DNA of 64,000 nt from Marinospirillum sp035271045 (GTDB taxonomy: Bacteria > Pseudomonadota > Gammaproteobacteria > Pseudomonadales > Halomonadaceae). Position 1 is the first letter of the stretch. Every line of letters begins with the position of its first letter. Shown piece after piece: positions 34,533-43,640 of the stretch. The DNA lies in assembly GCF_035271045.1 (NCBI RefSeq), contig NZ_DATESC010000002.1, positions 1-64,000 on the forward strand, read 5' to 3'. Both the position numbers and the translations under genes were made by a program. The notes beneath the pieces are model-generated. The model searched no databases. It was not told the DNA's origin and was given only the letters and a program-made list of their open reading frames with translations.

Positions 34533-35607
34533 CACGGCTGTTAAACCCAAGGTGTGCTTCAAGCACTGCCATCGCTAGTTGTAAATTCTGTTGCAGCTCA
34601 GCCATTTGTAAACGCAGCCGCCGCAAGGTTTGGTCGGTTTGTTCCGTTAAAGCTTGCTGCTGGACTTCTGGTGTTTTGTTCAGTTGTTGATTCATCTGCT
34701 GAAAGCTTGCTTCAATGTTATTCGCTAAGTTTTTTTCGCCAGCTTCTAGCAATAAAGAATGCACGCTAACCGGCTTAAAACCACTATAAAGCTGATGTAA
34801 AGCGGCTAAGTTAGTGCGGATGTTGCTAATGGATTGGCTGCTGCGCCAAGCTTCACTTCTGCTCCAACGCGCCTTGTCAAAACCACTACCCAATGGGTAA
34901 TCCAGTTTGTAATCCATAATCACTTGTAGCGGTTCGGCTAAGGCTTTTAGTAATGGAATAGCCGCTTCAGCAGCGGTATCAAAATAAGGGTTAGCACCTG
35001 GGTTTAACTGTCTTTCTGCTTGTAATGTCCAATCTTGCTCAATTTCTTGCGCCACGTTAACCATGTAATGATTAACGCCACTTAAAAAACGGCAAGCAGG
35101 CGTATTGGGCTGTAGGTTTTTTGCCGCATCCTCATCAAATAAGATTTTTTCCATTGCTGGAAAACCTTTTAAGCTGATGCTGGCGGTTTTAAAAAAAGCA
35201 TCATCATAAACGGCATCGTCCAATAACAAAGCGCTGCGTAGTTGGTTAGCGCCTGTACCGCGTTTATCCGGCCAATAATGCAACCCATAATTACGCATTA
35301 GTAAAGTAACCGGCCCGTATTGAATGTGCTGCACCGCTTGCCAACGTGTCATAGCGTGTTGATAAGCGGCTTGGGCTTGCTCAAGGTTTTTATCAGTTGG
35401 CTGCTCACACAGTAAATTAACTTTATTTTGGCTATTTTCTAACGCTTGGGTGAGTTGTTGATAACTAGGAATAATCTGCTGGTTAATGGCGGCTTGGTTA
35501 TAGGCTTGCCATTGTTTTTCGCTAGGTGCTGCTAATAAATAACTGGTAGGTGTAAGGGTTAAACATAATGCTGCAACGCTAGCTAAATGAGGCAAGTACT
35601 TCATCAA
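34522..35607 (-). CDS. Imelysin family protein, copy 1 (second gene of the pair)
   Basis: Periplasmic imelysin (M75-like) with signal peptide MMKYLPHLASVAALCLTLTPTSYLLAA. Helical two-repeat fold. The GxHxxE signature of the family appears here as GFPAMEK, with Pro in place of His, so a metal ligand may be lost. Members of this family are usually iron-regulated and periplasmic. Starts four bases inside the upstream di-haem oxidoreductase gene (ATGA), so the two are translationally coupled. Confidence 0.88.
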   Translation of the reverse strand: MMKYLPHLASVAALCLTLTPTSYLLAAPSEKQWQAYNQAAINQQIIPSYQQLTQALENSQNKVNLLCEQPTDKNLEQAQAAYQHAMTRWQAVQHIQYGPVTLLMRNYGLHYWPDKRGTGANQLRSALLLDDAVYDDAFFKTASISLKGFPAMEKILFDEDAAKNLQPNTPACRFLSGVNHYMVNVAQEIEQDWTLQAERQLNPGANPYFDTAAEAAIPLLKALAEPLQVIMDYKLDYPLGSGFDKARWSRSEAWRSSQSISNIRTNLAALHQLYSGFKPVSVHSLLLEAGEKNLANNIEASFQQMNQQLNKTPEVQQQALTEQTDQTLRRLRLQMAELQQNLQLAMAVLEAHLGFNSRDGD

Positions 35608-37049
35608 AGGGACTCCACAAAATGTATTAATTGTTGGCGTTGATGTTTGGGCAGCGCCATAAATTGCTGTTTAGACGATTCAGCTTCGCCACCGTGCCAA
35701 AGAATCGCTTCCTGCACATTACGGGCGCGACCATCGTGCAATAATTGGCTATGTCCGCTGACTAATTGCGTTAAACCTACACCCCAAAGCGCTGGTGTGC
35801 GCCATTGATTACCCTTGGCTAAAAACTCGCTGTGTTCATCGGCTAAACCGTCGCCCATGTTGTGCAACAGCAGGTCAGTGTAAGGCCAGATACTTTGACT
35901 TGCCAAGAGTGGGTGGGCATTTTTTTCGGTGACGTAATGTGGGCGGTGGCAAGCAGCACAATCCAACTGCTGAAAGATTTTTTCGCCAGCTAATACTTCT
36001 GGTTTTTGAGCATTGCGCCTTGGTGGAATGGCTAAAGTTCGCACGTAAAACTCTAAAACTTCGGTCATTAAAGGCGAAGCTTCTACACCACCTAAATGCT
36101 CGCTATTACCATCAGGCAATCTACGGCAATCACTTTGTGTGCTGGTGCAGCCACCGTAGCCTTGTGGAAAAATAGCACTAGAAATGCCGATATCTTCAAT
36201 AAAAGCGGCGGCATTTTGTTGTTTTAAGTTAGGCTGGATCGCCTTCCAGCCAAAGCGCCCTATGACGGTTTTTTGCTGTTGAATGTCCCAAACGTGATTC
36301 AGTTGCCCAGCTATTTCAGGGTGATTTTTTTGTGCTGCTACATTGTTATGTAGTTCACTTTCCGAAATGGCTTCTAATAAACCTAAGCCAGGCATGGGCG
36401 GCGTAACGCGTGCCGACGTGCGTAGTTGCGGGTGCAATTCACCATAAGCCGGTTTAGTTATCGAATAATGGGGTTGGCGCAGTTCCACCTGTTCACCACC
36501 AGCAAGGGCGAGTGTTTGGAAAGTATAATTTAACGTTACTTGCCCTTCAGCAACTAAACCTTGCACCGATTGATCTTGTAATTGCCCACCGTAAACGGGT
36601 TCAGGAATAAACGCCTGTTTGCCGCTGGTTAGCAGGGCTTGCTGTTGCTGATTTTGTGGCGGAATACTTAAACGTAAGAATAATGAGCGAGCATTAGCGC
36701 TGGCTGTGTCAGGTTTTGGTGGCTGGCCGCGACCATTGTTGGTGTGGCAATTTAAACACGAGCGGGCGTTATACAAAGGCCCTAAACCATCACTTGCCGT
36801 GGTAGACGATGGCGAAGAAACCCAGAGTTTGCCAAAAATGGCTTGACCTAGATTAAAGTCCATACGCTGTTCCAAAGTCATATTCGCAGCGTGTTGGGAG
36901 AAAGAATGTTTACCAGCCAGCCGTGTTGCCGTGGTTTCGCCAGCGGGTAATTGTGGATTAGCATTTAGCCAAGAAGATACAATCAGCAGCAAGAGCAATG
37001 ATGCCACTTTGCTGCTGACCAATCTGGCTAACAAAGGCTTGTTAGGCAT
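35604..37049 (-). CDS. Di-haem oxidoreductase (DHOR/DUF1111, thiol-oxidoreductase-like)
   Basis: Signal peptide, then two c-type haem motifs CLNCH (in ARSCLNCHTNNGRGQP) and CAACH (in QQLDCAACHRPHY). Other family landmarks are AIFGKLWVSSPSSTTASDGLGP-like sequence near the N-terminus and WRTPALWGVGLT near the C-terminus. 481 residues, normal. Lies between the two imelysin genes, a conserved arrangement of this gene cluster. A role in redox handling of periplasmic iron is inferred from context. Confidence 0.92.
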   Translation of the reverse strand: MPNKPLLARLVSSKVASLLLLLIVSSWLNANPQLPAGETTATRLAGKHSFSQHAANMTLEQRMDFNLGQAIFGKLWVSSPSSTTASDGLGPLYNARSCLNCHTNNGRGQPPKPDTASANARSLFLRLSIPPQNQQQQALLTSGKQAFIPEPVYGGQLQDQSVQGLVAEGQVTLNYTFQTLALAGGEQVELRQPHYSITKPAYGELHPQLRTSARVTPPMPGLGLLEAISESELHNNVAAQKNHPEIAGQLNHVWDIQQQKTVIGRFGWKAIQPNLKQQNAAAFIEDIGISSAIFPQGYGGCTSTQSDCRRLPDGNSEHLGGVEASPLMTEVLEFYVRTLAIPPRRNAQKPEVLAGEKIFQQLDCAACHRPHYVTEKNAHPLLASQSIWPYTDLLLHNMGDGLADEHSEFLAKGNQWRTPALWGVGLTQLVSGHSQLLHDGRARNVQEAILWHGGEAESSKQQFMALPKHQRQQLIHFVESL

Positions 37050-37060
37050 AGGTTATGGTT

Positions 37061-38335
37061 TTACATCACGTTAGCAGGATTATCTAGGCTATCAGAACCT
37101 TCTAGGCCGGTATTTTCTAAACCTAATAGGCTCATCGCCGCTTCAATCGAGCGGGTTTGCGTGGTTAAACCATTAACCAAGCCTTGCACCAGCGCGTTAC
37201 CTTCTTTGTTACCTGCCGCAATTAGCACATCAAAAGGCGAACCTTTTTCAGCCGCTTTTACGACGTTAGATGCGGCATTAACTGACGCATTTAACGCGGT
37301 GCGTAGCTGTGCATCTAATGCAGCATCTTTAGTTTTCACTAAATCAGCAAGGCTTGGGCCTGTCACTTTACTACCATCAATGCGCGTGTATTCAGCCAAG
37401 TAAACATTGCGAATACCCAACACATCATAATAATGGGAGTTGTGTGTATTATCAGAGAAACAGTCATGCTCTTCTTCTGGATCATGCAGCATTAAAGGTA
37501 ACTTGGTGCGTTCACCAGCTAACTCGCCGTAAGAAAGACTACCCATACCCACTAAAATGGTTGCAAGCCCACCATCAGTGCCTTTAGCAGCGAGTTCAGC
37601 ACGCGCAGCACCACCTTCTTGCCAGTTAGCAGCCATTTCTTTTAGGTCGCTAATCAATAGGTCTGTGACAACGGTTAGGTAGTCACGACGACGGTCACAG
37701 TTACCGCCGGTGCAGTTGTTTAGGCTGTAATCAGTGGCAGGGCGTTCGCCTGAACCGACTTCATTACCGTATAAATCTTGACCCCACAGCAAAAACTCAA
37801 TCGCGTGATAGCCAGTTGCTACATTGGCTTCATTTTCATCGGCTTCATGCAAAGTTTCTGCTAAAAGTTTGGCGGTGATTTTAGTGGTATCAAGGGTTTG
37901 ATTGCCTAAACGTAGGCGAGTATTAGCAATCACGTTGGCGGTGTAAAAGAGGTTTTCGTCAGATTCAGTGCCATAGCTGCTGCTATCAACATAGTCAATT
38001 AAGCCTTCATCTAACGGCCAAGCATTTACCTTGCCTTCCCAGTCATCAACAATGGCATTACCAAAACGGTAAACTTCGGTTTGTTGGTAGGGTGTGCGTG
38101 ACGCAATCCAAGCAGTACGTGCCGCTTGTAGGGTTTCTTGGGTTGGGTTATTGAGTAGTGCTTGAATTTTAGTACGTAGTTCTTGGGCAAGAATAACCGA
38201 ATCTGTATAGCCTGCTTCAGCAATGTCGCTATAAGTTTTAAGAACATCGGCGGGTTCAACTGATTTAGATGGGTTTGTGAGTGCAGCGCAGCCAGTTAAA
38301 CTAAAGGCTAGCACTAATCCAGATAGCAAACGCAT
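37061..38335 (-). CDS. Imelysin family lipoprotein, copy 2 (IrpA-like)
   Basis: Lipoprotein signal MRLLSGLVLAFSLTGC with lipobox LTGC. The imelysin GxHxxE motif is intact in ATGYHAIEFLLWGQDL, and the paired helical repeats continue with a C-terminal LGLENTGLEGSDSL stretch. IrpA-type proteins of cyanobacteria and other bacteria are iron-regulated. The ATG at 38335 with AAAGGAG upstream is chosen; the longer frame to 38404 has no support. First gene of a minus-strand operon with the di-haem oxidoreductase 11 bases downstream. Confidence 0.9.
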   Translation of the reverse strand: MRLLSGLVLAFSLTGCAALTNPSKSVEPADVLKTYSDIAEAGYTDSVILAQELRTKIQALLNNPTQETLQAARTAWIASRTPYQQTEVYRFGNAIVDDWEGKVNAWPLDEGLIDYVDSSSYGTESDENLFYTANVIANTRLRLGNQTLDTTKITAKLLAETLHEADENEANVATGYHAIEFLLWGQDLYGNEVGSGERPATDYSLNNCTGGNCDRRRDYLTVVTDLLISDLKEMAANWQEGGAARAELAAKGTDGGLATILVGMGSLSYGELAGERTKLPLMLHDPEEEHDCFSDNTHNSHYYDVLGIRNVYLAEYTRIDGSKVTGPSLADLVKTKDAALDAQLRTALNASVNAASNVVKAAEKGSPFDVLIAAGNKEGNALVQGLVNGLTTQTRSIEAAMSLLGLENTGLEGSDSLDNPANVM

Positions 38336-38429
38336 GAAGTTGCTCCTTTGGGGTGTAAAATCTTGAAGGTATAAAAGATGGTTGTTAATAGTAACACTTC
38401 TCATTATTATTACAAATAATTAATTTAAT

Positions 38430-38449
38430 ACGACTCATAATCATTTAGT
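38430..38449. promoter_or_regulatory. Possible Fur box in the divergent imelysin / peroxidase promoter
   Basis: On the minus strand AAATGATTATGAGTCG matches 10 of 13 central bases of the Fur consensus (AATGATAATCATT). The flanking DNA (38399-38430) is a run of AATAAT-type hexamers that could hold more sites. The position, between two divergent genes of iron-linked families, fits Fur control. Confidence 0.45.
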
Positions 38450-38484
38450 AGTAAGTTAAATAGCGCAAATTAAGGGAATTAAAC

Positions 38485-39642
38485 ATGGCACAAAAATTCA
38501 TTTTTACCCTGCTTGGTTTGGTTTTTGTTTTACCTAGTACCGTTCAGGCAGTGGATTTATCAAAAAAAAGCGCCCAAAAAGAATACTTAGGTCAGCAGCT
38601 TTTTTTTGATACAGCCTTGTCTAAAAACCGTACCCAGTCTTGTGCAACCTGTCACGAAACAGGTCAAGCGTTTATTGATACACGGGGTAAAGGCACTGCT
38701 GCTGCAGTTTCTTTGGGTGATGATGGTCATTCGTTAGGTGATCGTAATGCACCCACGGTTAGCTATGCTGCTAGTATTCCGCCCTTTCATTTAAAAACGA
38801 ATGGTATTTATGCCGGTGGATTATTTTTAGATGGGCGTTCAGCTACATTGGCTGACCAAGCGGCAGGGCCACCGCTTAATCCAATAGAAATGGGGATGGA
38901 CTCTGAAGCTACGGTGGTGACGCGTTTACAAGAAAATCCTAATTATGTTGCTGCTTTTAAACAGTTGTATGGTGAGCAAGTATTTGCTGATTCGGATACA
39001 GCTTATAAGGCGATGGCGGATGCAATTGCTGCATTTGAGAAAACAGCACTATTTAACCCTTATGATTCTAAATATGATAAAGAATTGCGTGGTGAATATA
39101 CTTTTACCGATGAAGAGGAATTGGGGCGTACTTTATTCTTCTCGCAGCAGTTTACTAACTGTAATCAATGCCATCAGTTAGAAACACTGCCTAACCGCAG
39201 TGGTGAAGTGTTTACTAATTTTGAATACCATAACATTGGTGTGCCAGAAAATACGGCTTTGCGAGCGATCAATGGCGTGAAAGTGTTAGATGAAGGGTTA
39301 TTTCAGCATCCCGATGTGAATGACCCAGCGCAACGTGGCAAGTTTCGCACACCGACTTTACGCAATGTAGCGGTAACAGCACCTTATATGCACAATGGCG
39401 TGTTTAAAGACTTACGCACCGTGATGCTTTTTTATAATAAATACAACAGCCGTGCGGCAAGTCGACAGATTAATCCTGAAACGGGCAATCTATGGGGAAA
39501 GCCAGAAATAGTAAGTAATATTTCGATGGATTTATTAACTTTTGGACCCGCTTTAGATGATCGACGGATTGATGCGTTGGTTGCTTTTATGAAAACGCTA
39601 ACCGATCAGCGTTATGAGTATTTGTTAGGTACTAAAAATTAA
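38485..39642 (+). CDS. Cytochrome c peroxidase / MauG family di-haem protein
   Basis: Signal peptide MAQKFIFTLLGLVFVLPSTVQA. Two haem-binding CXXCH motifs, CATCH and CNQCH, with family motifs SKNRTQSCATCHETGQAF, PPLNPIEMG and PYMHNGVFKDLRTVMLFYN. Periplasmic. 385 residues. GGGAATTAAAC precedes the ATG. Transcribed divergently from the imelysin gene. Confidence 0.92.
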   Translation: MAQKFIFTLLGLVFVLPSTVQAVDLSKKSAQKEYLGQQLFFDTALSKNRTQSCATCHETGQAFIDTRGKGTAAAVSLGDDGHSLGDRNAPTVSYAASIPPFHLKTNGIYAGGLFLDGRSATLADQAAGPPLNPIEMGMDSEATVVTRLQENPNYVAAFKQLYGEQVFADSDTAYKAMADAIAAFEKTALFNPYDSKYDKELRGEYTFTDEEELGRTLFFSQQFTNCNQCHQLETLPNRSGEVFTNFEYHNIGVPENTALRAINGVKVLDEGLFQHPDVNDPAQRGKFRTPTLRNVAVTAPYMHNGVFKDLRTVMLFYNKYNSRAASRQINPETGNLWGKPEIVSNISMDLLTFGPALDDRRIDALVAFMKTLTDQRYEYLLGTKN

Positions 39643-39649
39643 TGGCTCA

Positions 39650-40588
39650 TTAATCTTTAGGTGCAAATAGCGTTGGGTCGTTGTCGGCTTCAGCGTGTTT
39701 TTTTGCATCGCCCTCTTTAATTAAAGAGGGTTCAACAGCTTCAGGTTTATCTTCACTCGGCTCTGGAGTTATTGCTTGTTGGGCATTTTCTTCGAGTAAA
39801 TCGGGATCAAAGTCCATTGATTCAACAAACTTGTCTTCTTTTTCTTGCTGTAACATTTCTTGATAGCCACGCAAGGCTTCAATCATAAACTCATGGTAGG
39901 CGCGAGTATCTTGTAAAGTTTTTAGATTAGCCAGCAGTGTGTGTTCTTTAGACATCAGCGCTAAGCGTTTGAATTTTCTGGAACCAAGGCGTGAGTTGTA
40001 TTGCACCAGCGGGTAAATGCGATGCATATAGCCTAAACGCCCTTCTAGGTTACGAATGTATTCAATTAAATCGCGCTTTAAACGTTTACGCAGAGTCACC
40101 AGTGATGGGTAGCGATTCAAGGAAGGAAAATAGCTCATCATGCCTGCACCGTGGGTTAGCCACAGCACAAAAGCGATACCACCTGCAATGCCGCCTACCC
40201 AAGAGCTGGTTAGGCTTAAAAGACTCGCTAAAAATAAGAATAAAGCAGAACCTAAAGCAATAAACCACAGGGTTCTGGCACGTTTTGCGGTATAAAGCTC
40301 GTGATCGGTTGGAAAGTCTAAAAGTGATAGCAGGTCATAATCAAGGGATTCTAGTTCAGCATAAAGCGCACGGCGTTCTGTGTCTTGTCGCAGTTTTTCG
40401 GCATCTTCACGCTCTTGAATTTTTTTCTGCCGTTCTTCTTCTTCCCAATCAAGGCGTTCTTTTTCTCGCGCAACACGACTTTCGAGCGCTTTTGCAGAGT
40501 TAGAACCCTGCTCTGCCGCCCAAGTGCTTATTTTTTTTTGCGTATCACTTTCAAGTGAAACGCTCTGTTCGTCGTTATTGTCTGGCAT
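39650..40588 (-). CDS. Hypothetical membrane protein with coiled coil
   Basis: Not recognised. A charged, Glu/Arg-rich coiled coil (about residues 30-90) is followed by two membrane segments (about 107-145) and a basic, helical domain with LKRDLIEYIRNLEGRLGYMHRIYPL, then an acidic tail. The two-TM plus coiled coil layout suggests an inner-membrane scaffolding protein; nothing in the neighbourhood adds a role. ATG at 40588 is preferred over a TTG at 40612. Converges on the peroxidase gene with seven bases between stops. Confidence 0.65.
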   Translation of the reverse strand: MPDNNDEQSVSLESDTQKKISTWAAEQGSNSAKALESRVAREKERLDWEEEERQKKIQEREDAEKLRQDTERRALYAELESLDYDLLSLLDFPTDHELYTAKRARTLWFIALGSALFLFLASLLSLTSSWVGGIAGGIAFVLWLTHGAGMMSYFPSLNRYPSLVTLRKRLKRDLIEYIRNLEGRLGYMHRIYPLVQYNSRLGSRKFKRLALMSKEHTLLANLKTLQDTRAYHEFMIEALRGYQEMLQQEKEDKFVESMDFDPDLLEENAQQAITPEPSEDKPEAVEPSLIKEGDAKKHAEADNDPTLFAPKD

Positions 40589-40734
40589 ATTTACAGCAAG
40601 GCCACTATGCAACTATTAGGAATGGATGATGCCATGATAAATGCTTTATCTGCTCTTGTCCGTTTCAACCTGTAACTTGCAACGTAACTTTGCAGCCGTT
40701 TGTAGCTATAAAGCTATTGCAATCTTAAAGCGAA

Positions 40735-41349
40735 CTATCTGGATTGACGAATTTCGTTAATAAGCTTATCAGCAACGACTAGCATATTTTCTAAGCTGCC
40801 AGCAGATTTACCATCAACGACATAGCGACCATCAATAACCAAAGCAGGTACACCAGTAATGCGATAAGCCTTTATGCGGGCTACATCTTGACGTAAACGG
40901 CTTTCTACACCAAAGCTGGTGTAAAGCTGTTCAGTTTGGTCACTTTTTATGCCGTATTGTTCAAAAAAGTTACCTAAAGCACGCTGACTACCAAGATTGG
41001 CATTTTGCTGATGAATGGCGTTAAACATTGCCATGTGTGCTTGTTCTGTTAAGTTCAAAACGTCCATGATGTAGTAAGCACGGGCGAGGTGTTCCCACTG
41101 TTTATTAAAAGCAGCCGGTAGCTTAACAACCTGTACATCGCTGGACTGTTTAAGTGTCCAAGTTTGTAATTGAGGCTCTAGTTGATAGCAATAACCGCAG
41201 GTATAAGAAAAAACTGCAGTGACTTCAATTTTATCCGCTGTAACTTGCAAAGGCGCTGGGTCTTTTAAGGTGGTGTAGCCTTGAGCCATGACTTGTGAAG
41301 CAACCAAACTAACGACTAGCAATACTAGACCGCGAAGAATATGACGCAT
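40735..41349 (-). CDS. dsbA: Thiol:disulfide interchange protein DsbA
   Basis: Periplasmic oxidase for disulfide bonds. Signal peptide MRHILRGLVLLVVSLVASQVMA. Active site CGYC (in FSYTCGYCYQLEP) instead of the usual CPHC, and the cis-proline loop in GVPALVIDGRYVV. 204 residues. Lies after cytochrome c4 as in pseudomonads, though a terminator separates the two. Confidence 0.92.
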   Translation of the reverse strand: MRHILRGLVLLVVSLVASQVMAQGYTTLKDPAPLQVTADKIEVTAVFSYTCGYCYQLEPQLQTWTLKQSSDVQVVKLPAAFNKQWEHLARAYYIMDVLNLTEQAHMAMFNAIHQQNANLGSQRALGNFFEQYGIKSDQTEQLYTSFGVESRLRQDVARIKAYRITGVPALVIDGRYVVDGKSAGSLENMLVVADKLINEIRQSR

Positions 41350-41365
41350 AAATTAAAGCTCCCAA

Positions 41366-41397
41366 ACAGAAAAAAACAAGGGGTGTCGCCACCCCTT
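41366..41397 (-). terminator. Intrinsic terminator after cytochrome c4
   Basis: AAGGGGTG/CACCCCTT with a four-base loop; on the minus strand it is followed by GTTTTTTT. dsbA downstream therefore needs its own promoter or read-through. Confidence 0.9.
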
Positions 41398-41426
41398 ATC
41401 TAGTTAAATGACTAAAGAATTAGTGA

Positions 41427-42032
41427 TTAACGATTAGTACCATGCAACCCAGACATATAAGAAGCAACCGCTTCCATTTCTGCATCTGTCATTTTCTCAG
41501 CAATTAAACGCATCATTGAATTAGGATCATTGTTACGTGAACCTTCACGGAAGGTTTTTAGCTGATTAACGGTGTAAGTTGGGTGCTGACCCGATAAAGC
41601 AGGAAAGGCTGCGGGCTTATTGCCGCCACCATTAGGTAGGTGACAAGCGGTACAAGCGGGAATGCCTTTAGCCATATCACCAGCGCGGTAAAGATTACGA
41701 CCTTTTTCTGCTAATGCAGGGTCTGCTTGACCTAAGTTTGCTGGCTTACTGGAATAATAGTTAGCAATTTCGCGCACATCAGCATCGGTGAAATGATCGA
41801 CCATACCAGTCATTTCAGGAATACTACGACGGCCATCGCGTATATCTTTAATTTGTTTAAATAAATAATTGCTACCTTGACCTGCTAAGTTAGGCCAGTT
41901 AGGTATCATGCTAACACCTTCAGCACCGTGGCAAGCGGTACACGTTGCGGTTTTTTCTTCCACAGATTGTGCATAAGCCATGCCAGTTACGCTAGCCGCT
42001 AGGGTTAAGCTTAACAGTAGTTTTTTCATCAT
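41427..42032 (-). CDS. Cytochrome c4 (di-haem c-type cytochrome)
   Basis: Signal peptide MMKKLLLSLTLAASVTGMAYA, then two similar domains each with a CTACH haem motif (TATCTACHGAEG, IPACTACHLPNG) and conserved SMIPNWPNLAGQ and AAFPALSGQHPTY. Membrane-associated electron carrier. The ATG at 42032 is used because the signal peptide starts there; the longer frame to 42095 is not convincing. Divergent from engB, as in pseudomonads. Confidence 0.93.
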   Translation of the reverse strand: MMKKLLLSLTLAASVTGMAYAQSVEEKTATCTACHGAEGVSMIPNWPNLAGQGSNYLFKQIKDIRDGRRSIPEMTGMVDHFTDADVREIANYYSSKPANLGQADPALAEKGRNLYRAGDMAKGIPACTACHLPNGGGNKPAAFPALSGQHPTYTVNQLKTFREGSRNNDPNSMMRLIAEKMTDAEMEAVASYMSGLHGTNR

Positions 42033-42223
42033 CGGTTGGGTCTCGTTTTTTTTGCTAGTCTTTAAAATCATTTGTCCGTTCATGGGCACTAGCATCGCGC
42101 CTACGGACGGTGAGTGATAAACTATTAACCTTGTAAGTTACCGCATTATAGCTAAGGCTTAGGCTAACTGGAATGCCAGTGGTCTAACCCTTTTGTTTAA
42201 TTTCTTTCAGATGACCCCTATCC

Positions 42224-42973
42224 ATGCGTCAAGTTAAGAAAAAAAAGCCTTTAAAGAAAATCATTTATGAGCCTGCTTCACAAGTTCCTAAAGTGTTGCA
42301 GCCCAAGCATTACAACACAGTCAGCTTTTTAACCAGCTCGCCAACTTTAGCACAATGCCCCCTAGATGATGGCTGGGAAGTGGCTTTTGCTGGACGTTCT
42401 AACGCCGGTAAATCAAGCGCACTTAATTGCCTTACCTCGGCGCGTTTAGCCAGAACCAGTAAAACACCCGGCCGTACCCAGCTTATTAACTTCTTTAATG
42501 TTGATGAACAGCGGCGTTTAGTCGATTTACCTGGCTATGGTTATGCCAAAGTTCCTACTACGATACGTCGTGAGTGGGGTCATCACTTGGGTGATTATGT
42601 GACCCAGCGCAAGTGTTTGGCAGGGATGGTGATTATGATGGATATTCGTCACCCCCTAACTGATTTTGACTTGCAATTAATTGATGTCGCAGCCCGTCGT
42701 GATTTACCAGTGCATATTTTGCTGACTAAAGCAGACAAGCTAAAGCGTGGCCCTGCTGCTAATCAGTTACAATTTGTTCGTAATGCATTGTTAAGCATTA
42801 CTGGCAACCTTAGCGTGCAACTATTTTCATCCTTAAAAAGTAGTGGCACAGCCGAAGCTTGGGATAAATTAGATGAGTGGTTTAAGCTTGGTGCTTATGT
42901 TGCGACTGAATCCGAAGCCGCTATTGATGCGTCTTTACTTGATGTGCCTGATGGCGATGAATCAGCGAACTAA
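42224..42973 (+). CDS. engB: Ribosome biogenesis GTPase EngB (YsxC/YihA)
   Basis: GTPase needed for 50S assembly. Motifs: G1 AGRSNAGKSS, G2 SKTPGRTQ, G3 DLPGYGYA, G4 TKAD. 249 residues; the C-terminal tail after the GTPase domain (about 215-249) is acidic and overlaps the convergent DUF484 gene by 53 bases. An N-terminal basic stretch MRQVKKKKPLKK is longer than in E. coli, so the true start could be further in. Confidence 0.94.
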   Translation: MRQVKKKKPLKKIIYEPASQVPKVLQPKHYNTVSFLTSSPTLAQCPLDDGWEVAFAGRSNAGKSSALNCLTSARLARTSKTPGRTQLINFFNVDEQRRLVDLPGYGYAKVPTTIRREWGHHLGDYVTQRKCLAGMVIMMDIRHPLTDFDLQLIDVAARRDLPVHILLTKADKLKRGPAANQLQFVRNALLSITGNLSVQLFSSLKSSGTAEAWDKLDEWFKLGAYVATESEAAIDASLLDVPDGDESAN

Positions 42974-43640
42974 CAATCGTTGCGAGGTATTCTACAAACA
43001 AGGTGTCTTGCTGACGAAAGTGGTTACTTGAAGGATGAGCAAACACTAGCACGCCTAGGTGGTTAGTATGGTTCAAGCGACAAATAATCGCTGAGCCTTG
43101 CTGTAAGTTATCTAAGCCAAGTAAGGCAGCGGTTGTGGCGTTTAACTGTAGGCTGGTTAAGCGCTTTTTAGCTAACAAAGCTAGCTGCTGCTGCTGCTGC
43201 TCTTCGCTGGCTTCTGGCAGACCGTTAATCTTGTTATGGCTCCAAATGGCTAAATACGGCAAAGCAAAATTGTGCTGCAACTCTTCTTTTAATAGCGCCG
43301 TCAATTCTTCGGTACTTTCTGCTTCTAATAACTTCACTAATAGGCGCTCAATACGCTTTAAACGCTTTTCGTTGTCACGGGCATTGTTGAGTAATTGCTC
43401 GTGATCTTGTTTTTGTTGATTAAGTTTTTCTCGTAAATTTTTTATTTGATACAGCAGCAGTGACTCAGCGCTACCACAATCATGCGCTAACGCTAGCGAG
43501 GTTAATAGCTGCTCTCGACCAATAAAAAAATGACGATTTTGATTCAGCCAAGCGGCAACCTGTTCTGCACTTATTTGCTCTAGGGTAAGCAGTTGGCTAA
43601 GGGTGTTTTTATGTGTGGTATCGGGTGTTACTGAGTTCAT
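42921..43640 (-). CDS. DUF484 family protein (GAF-like)
   Basis: DUF484, normally found after dapF and before xerC. N-terminal helical part (VAAWLNQNRHFFIGREQLLTSLAL), a coiled coil (about 65-105) and a GAF-like C-terminal domain. The start overlaps the dapF stop (ATGA). Its stop lies inside convergent engB, and xerC does not follow. Function unknown. Confidence 0.9.
   Translation of the reverse strand: MNSVTPDTTHKNTLSQLLTLEQISAEQVAAWLNQNRHFFIGREQLLTSLALAHDCGSAESLLLYQIKNLREKLNQQKQDHEQLLNNARDNEKRLKRIERLLVKLLEAESTEELTALLKEELQHNFALPYLAIWSHNKINGLPEASEEQQQQQLALLAKKRLTSLQLNATTAALLGLDNLQQGSAIICRLNHTNHLGVLVFAHPSSNHFRQQDTLFVEYLATIVSSLIHRHQAHQVKTHQ

Noticed and set aside
36000..36200. Open frames on the plus strand within the di-haem oxidoreductase gene
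   Set aside because: Shadow frames without start signals; the minus-strand gene has clear haem motifs.
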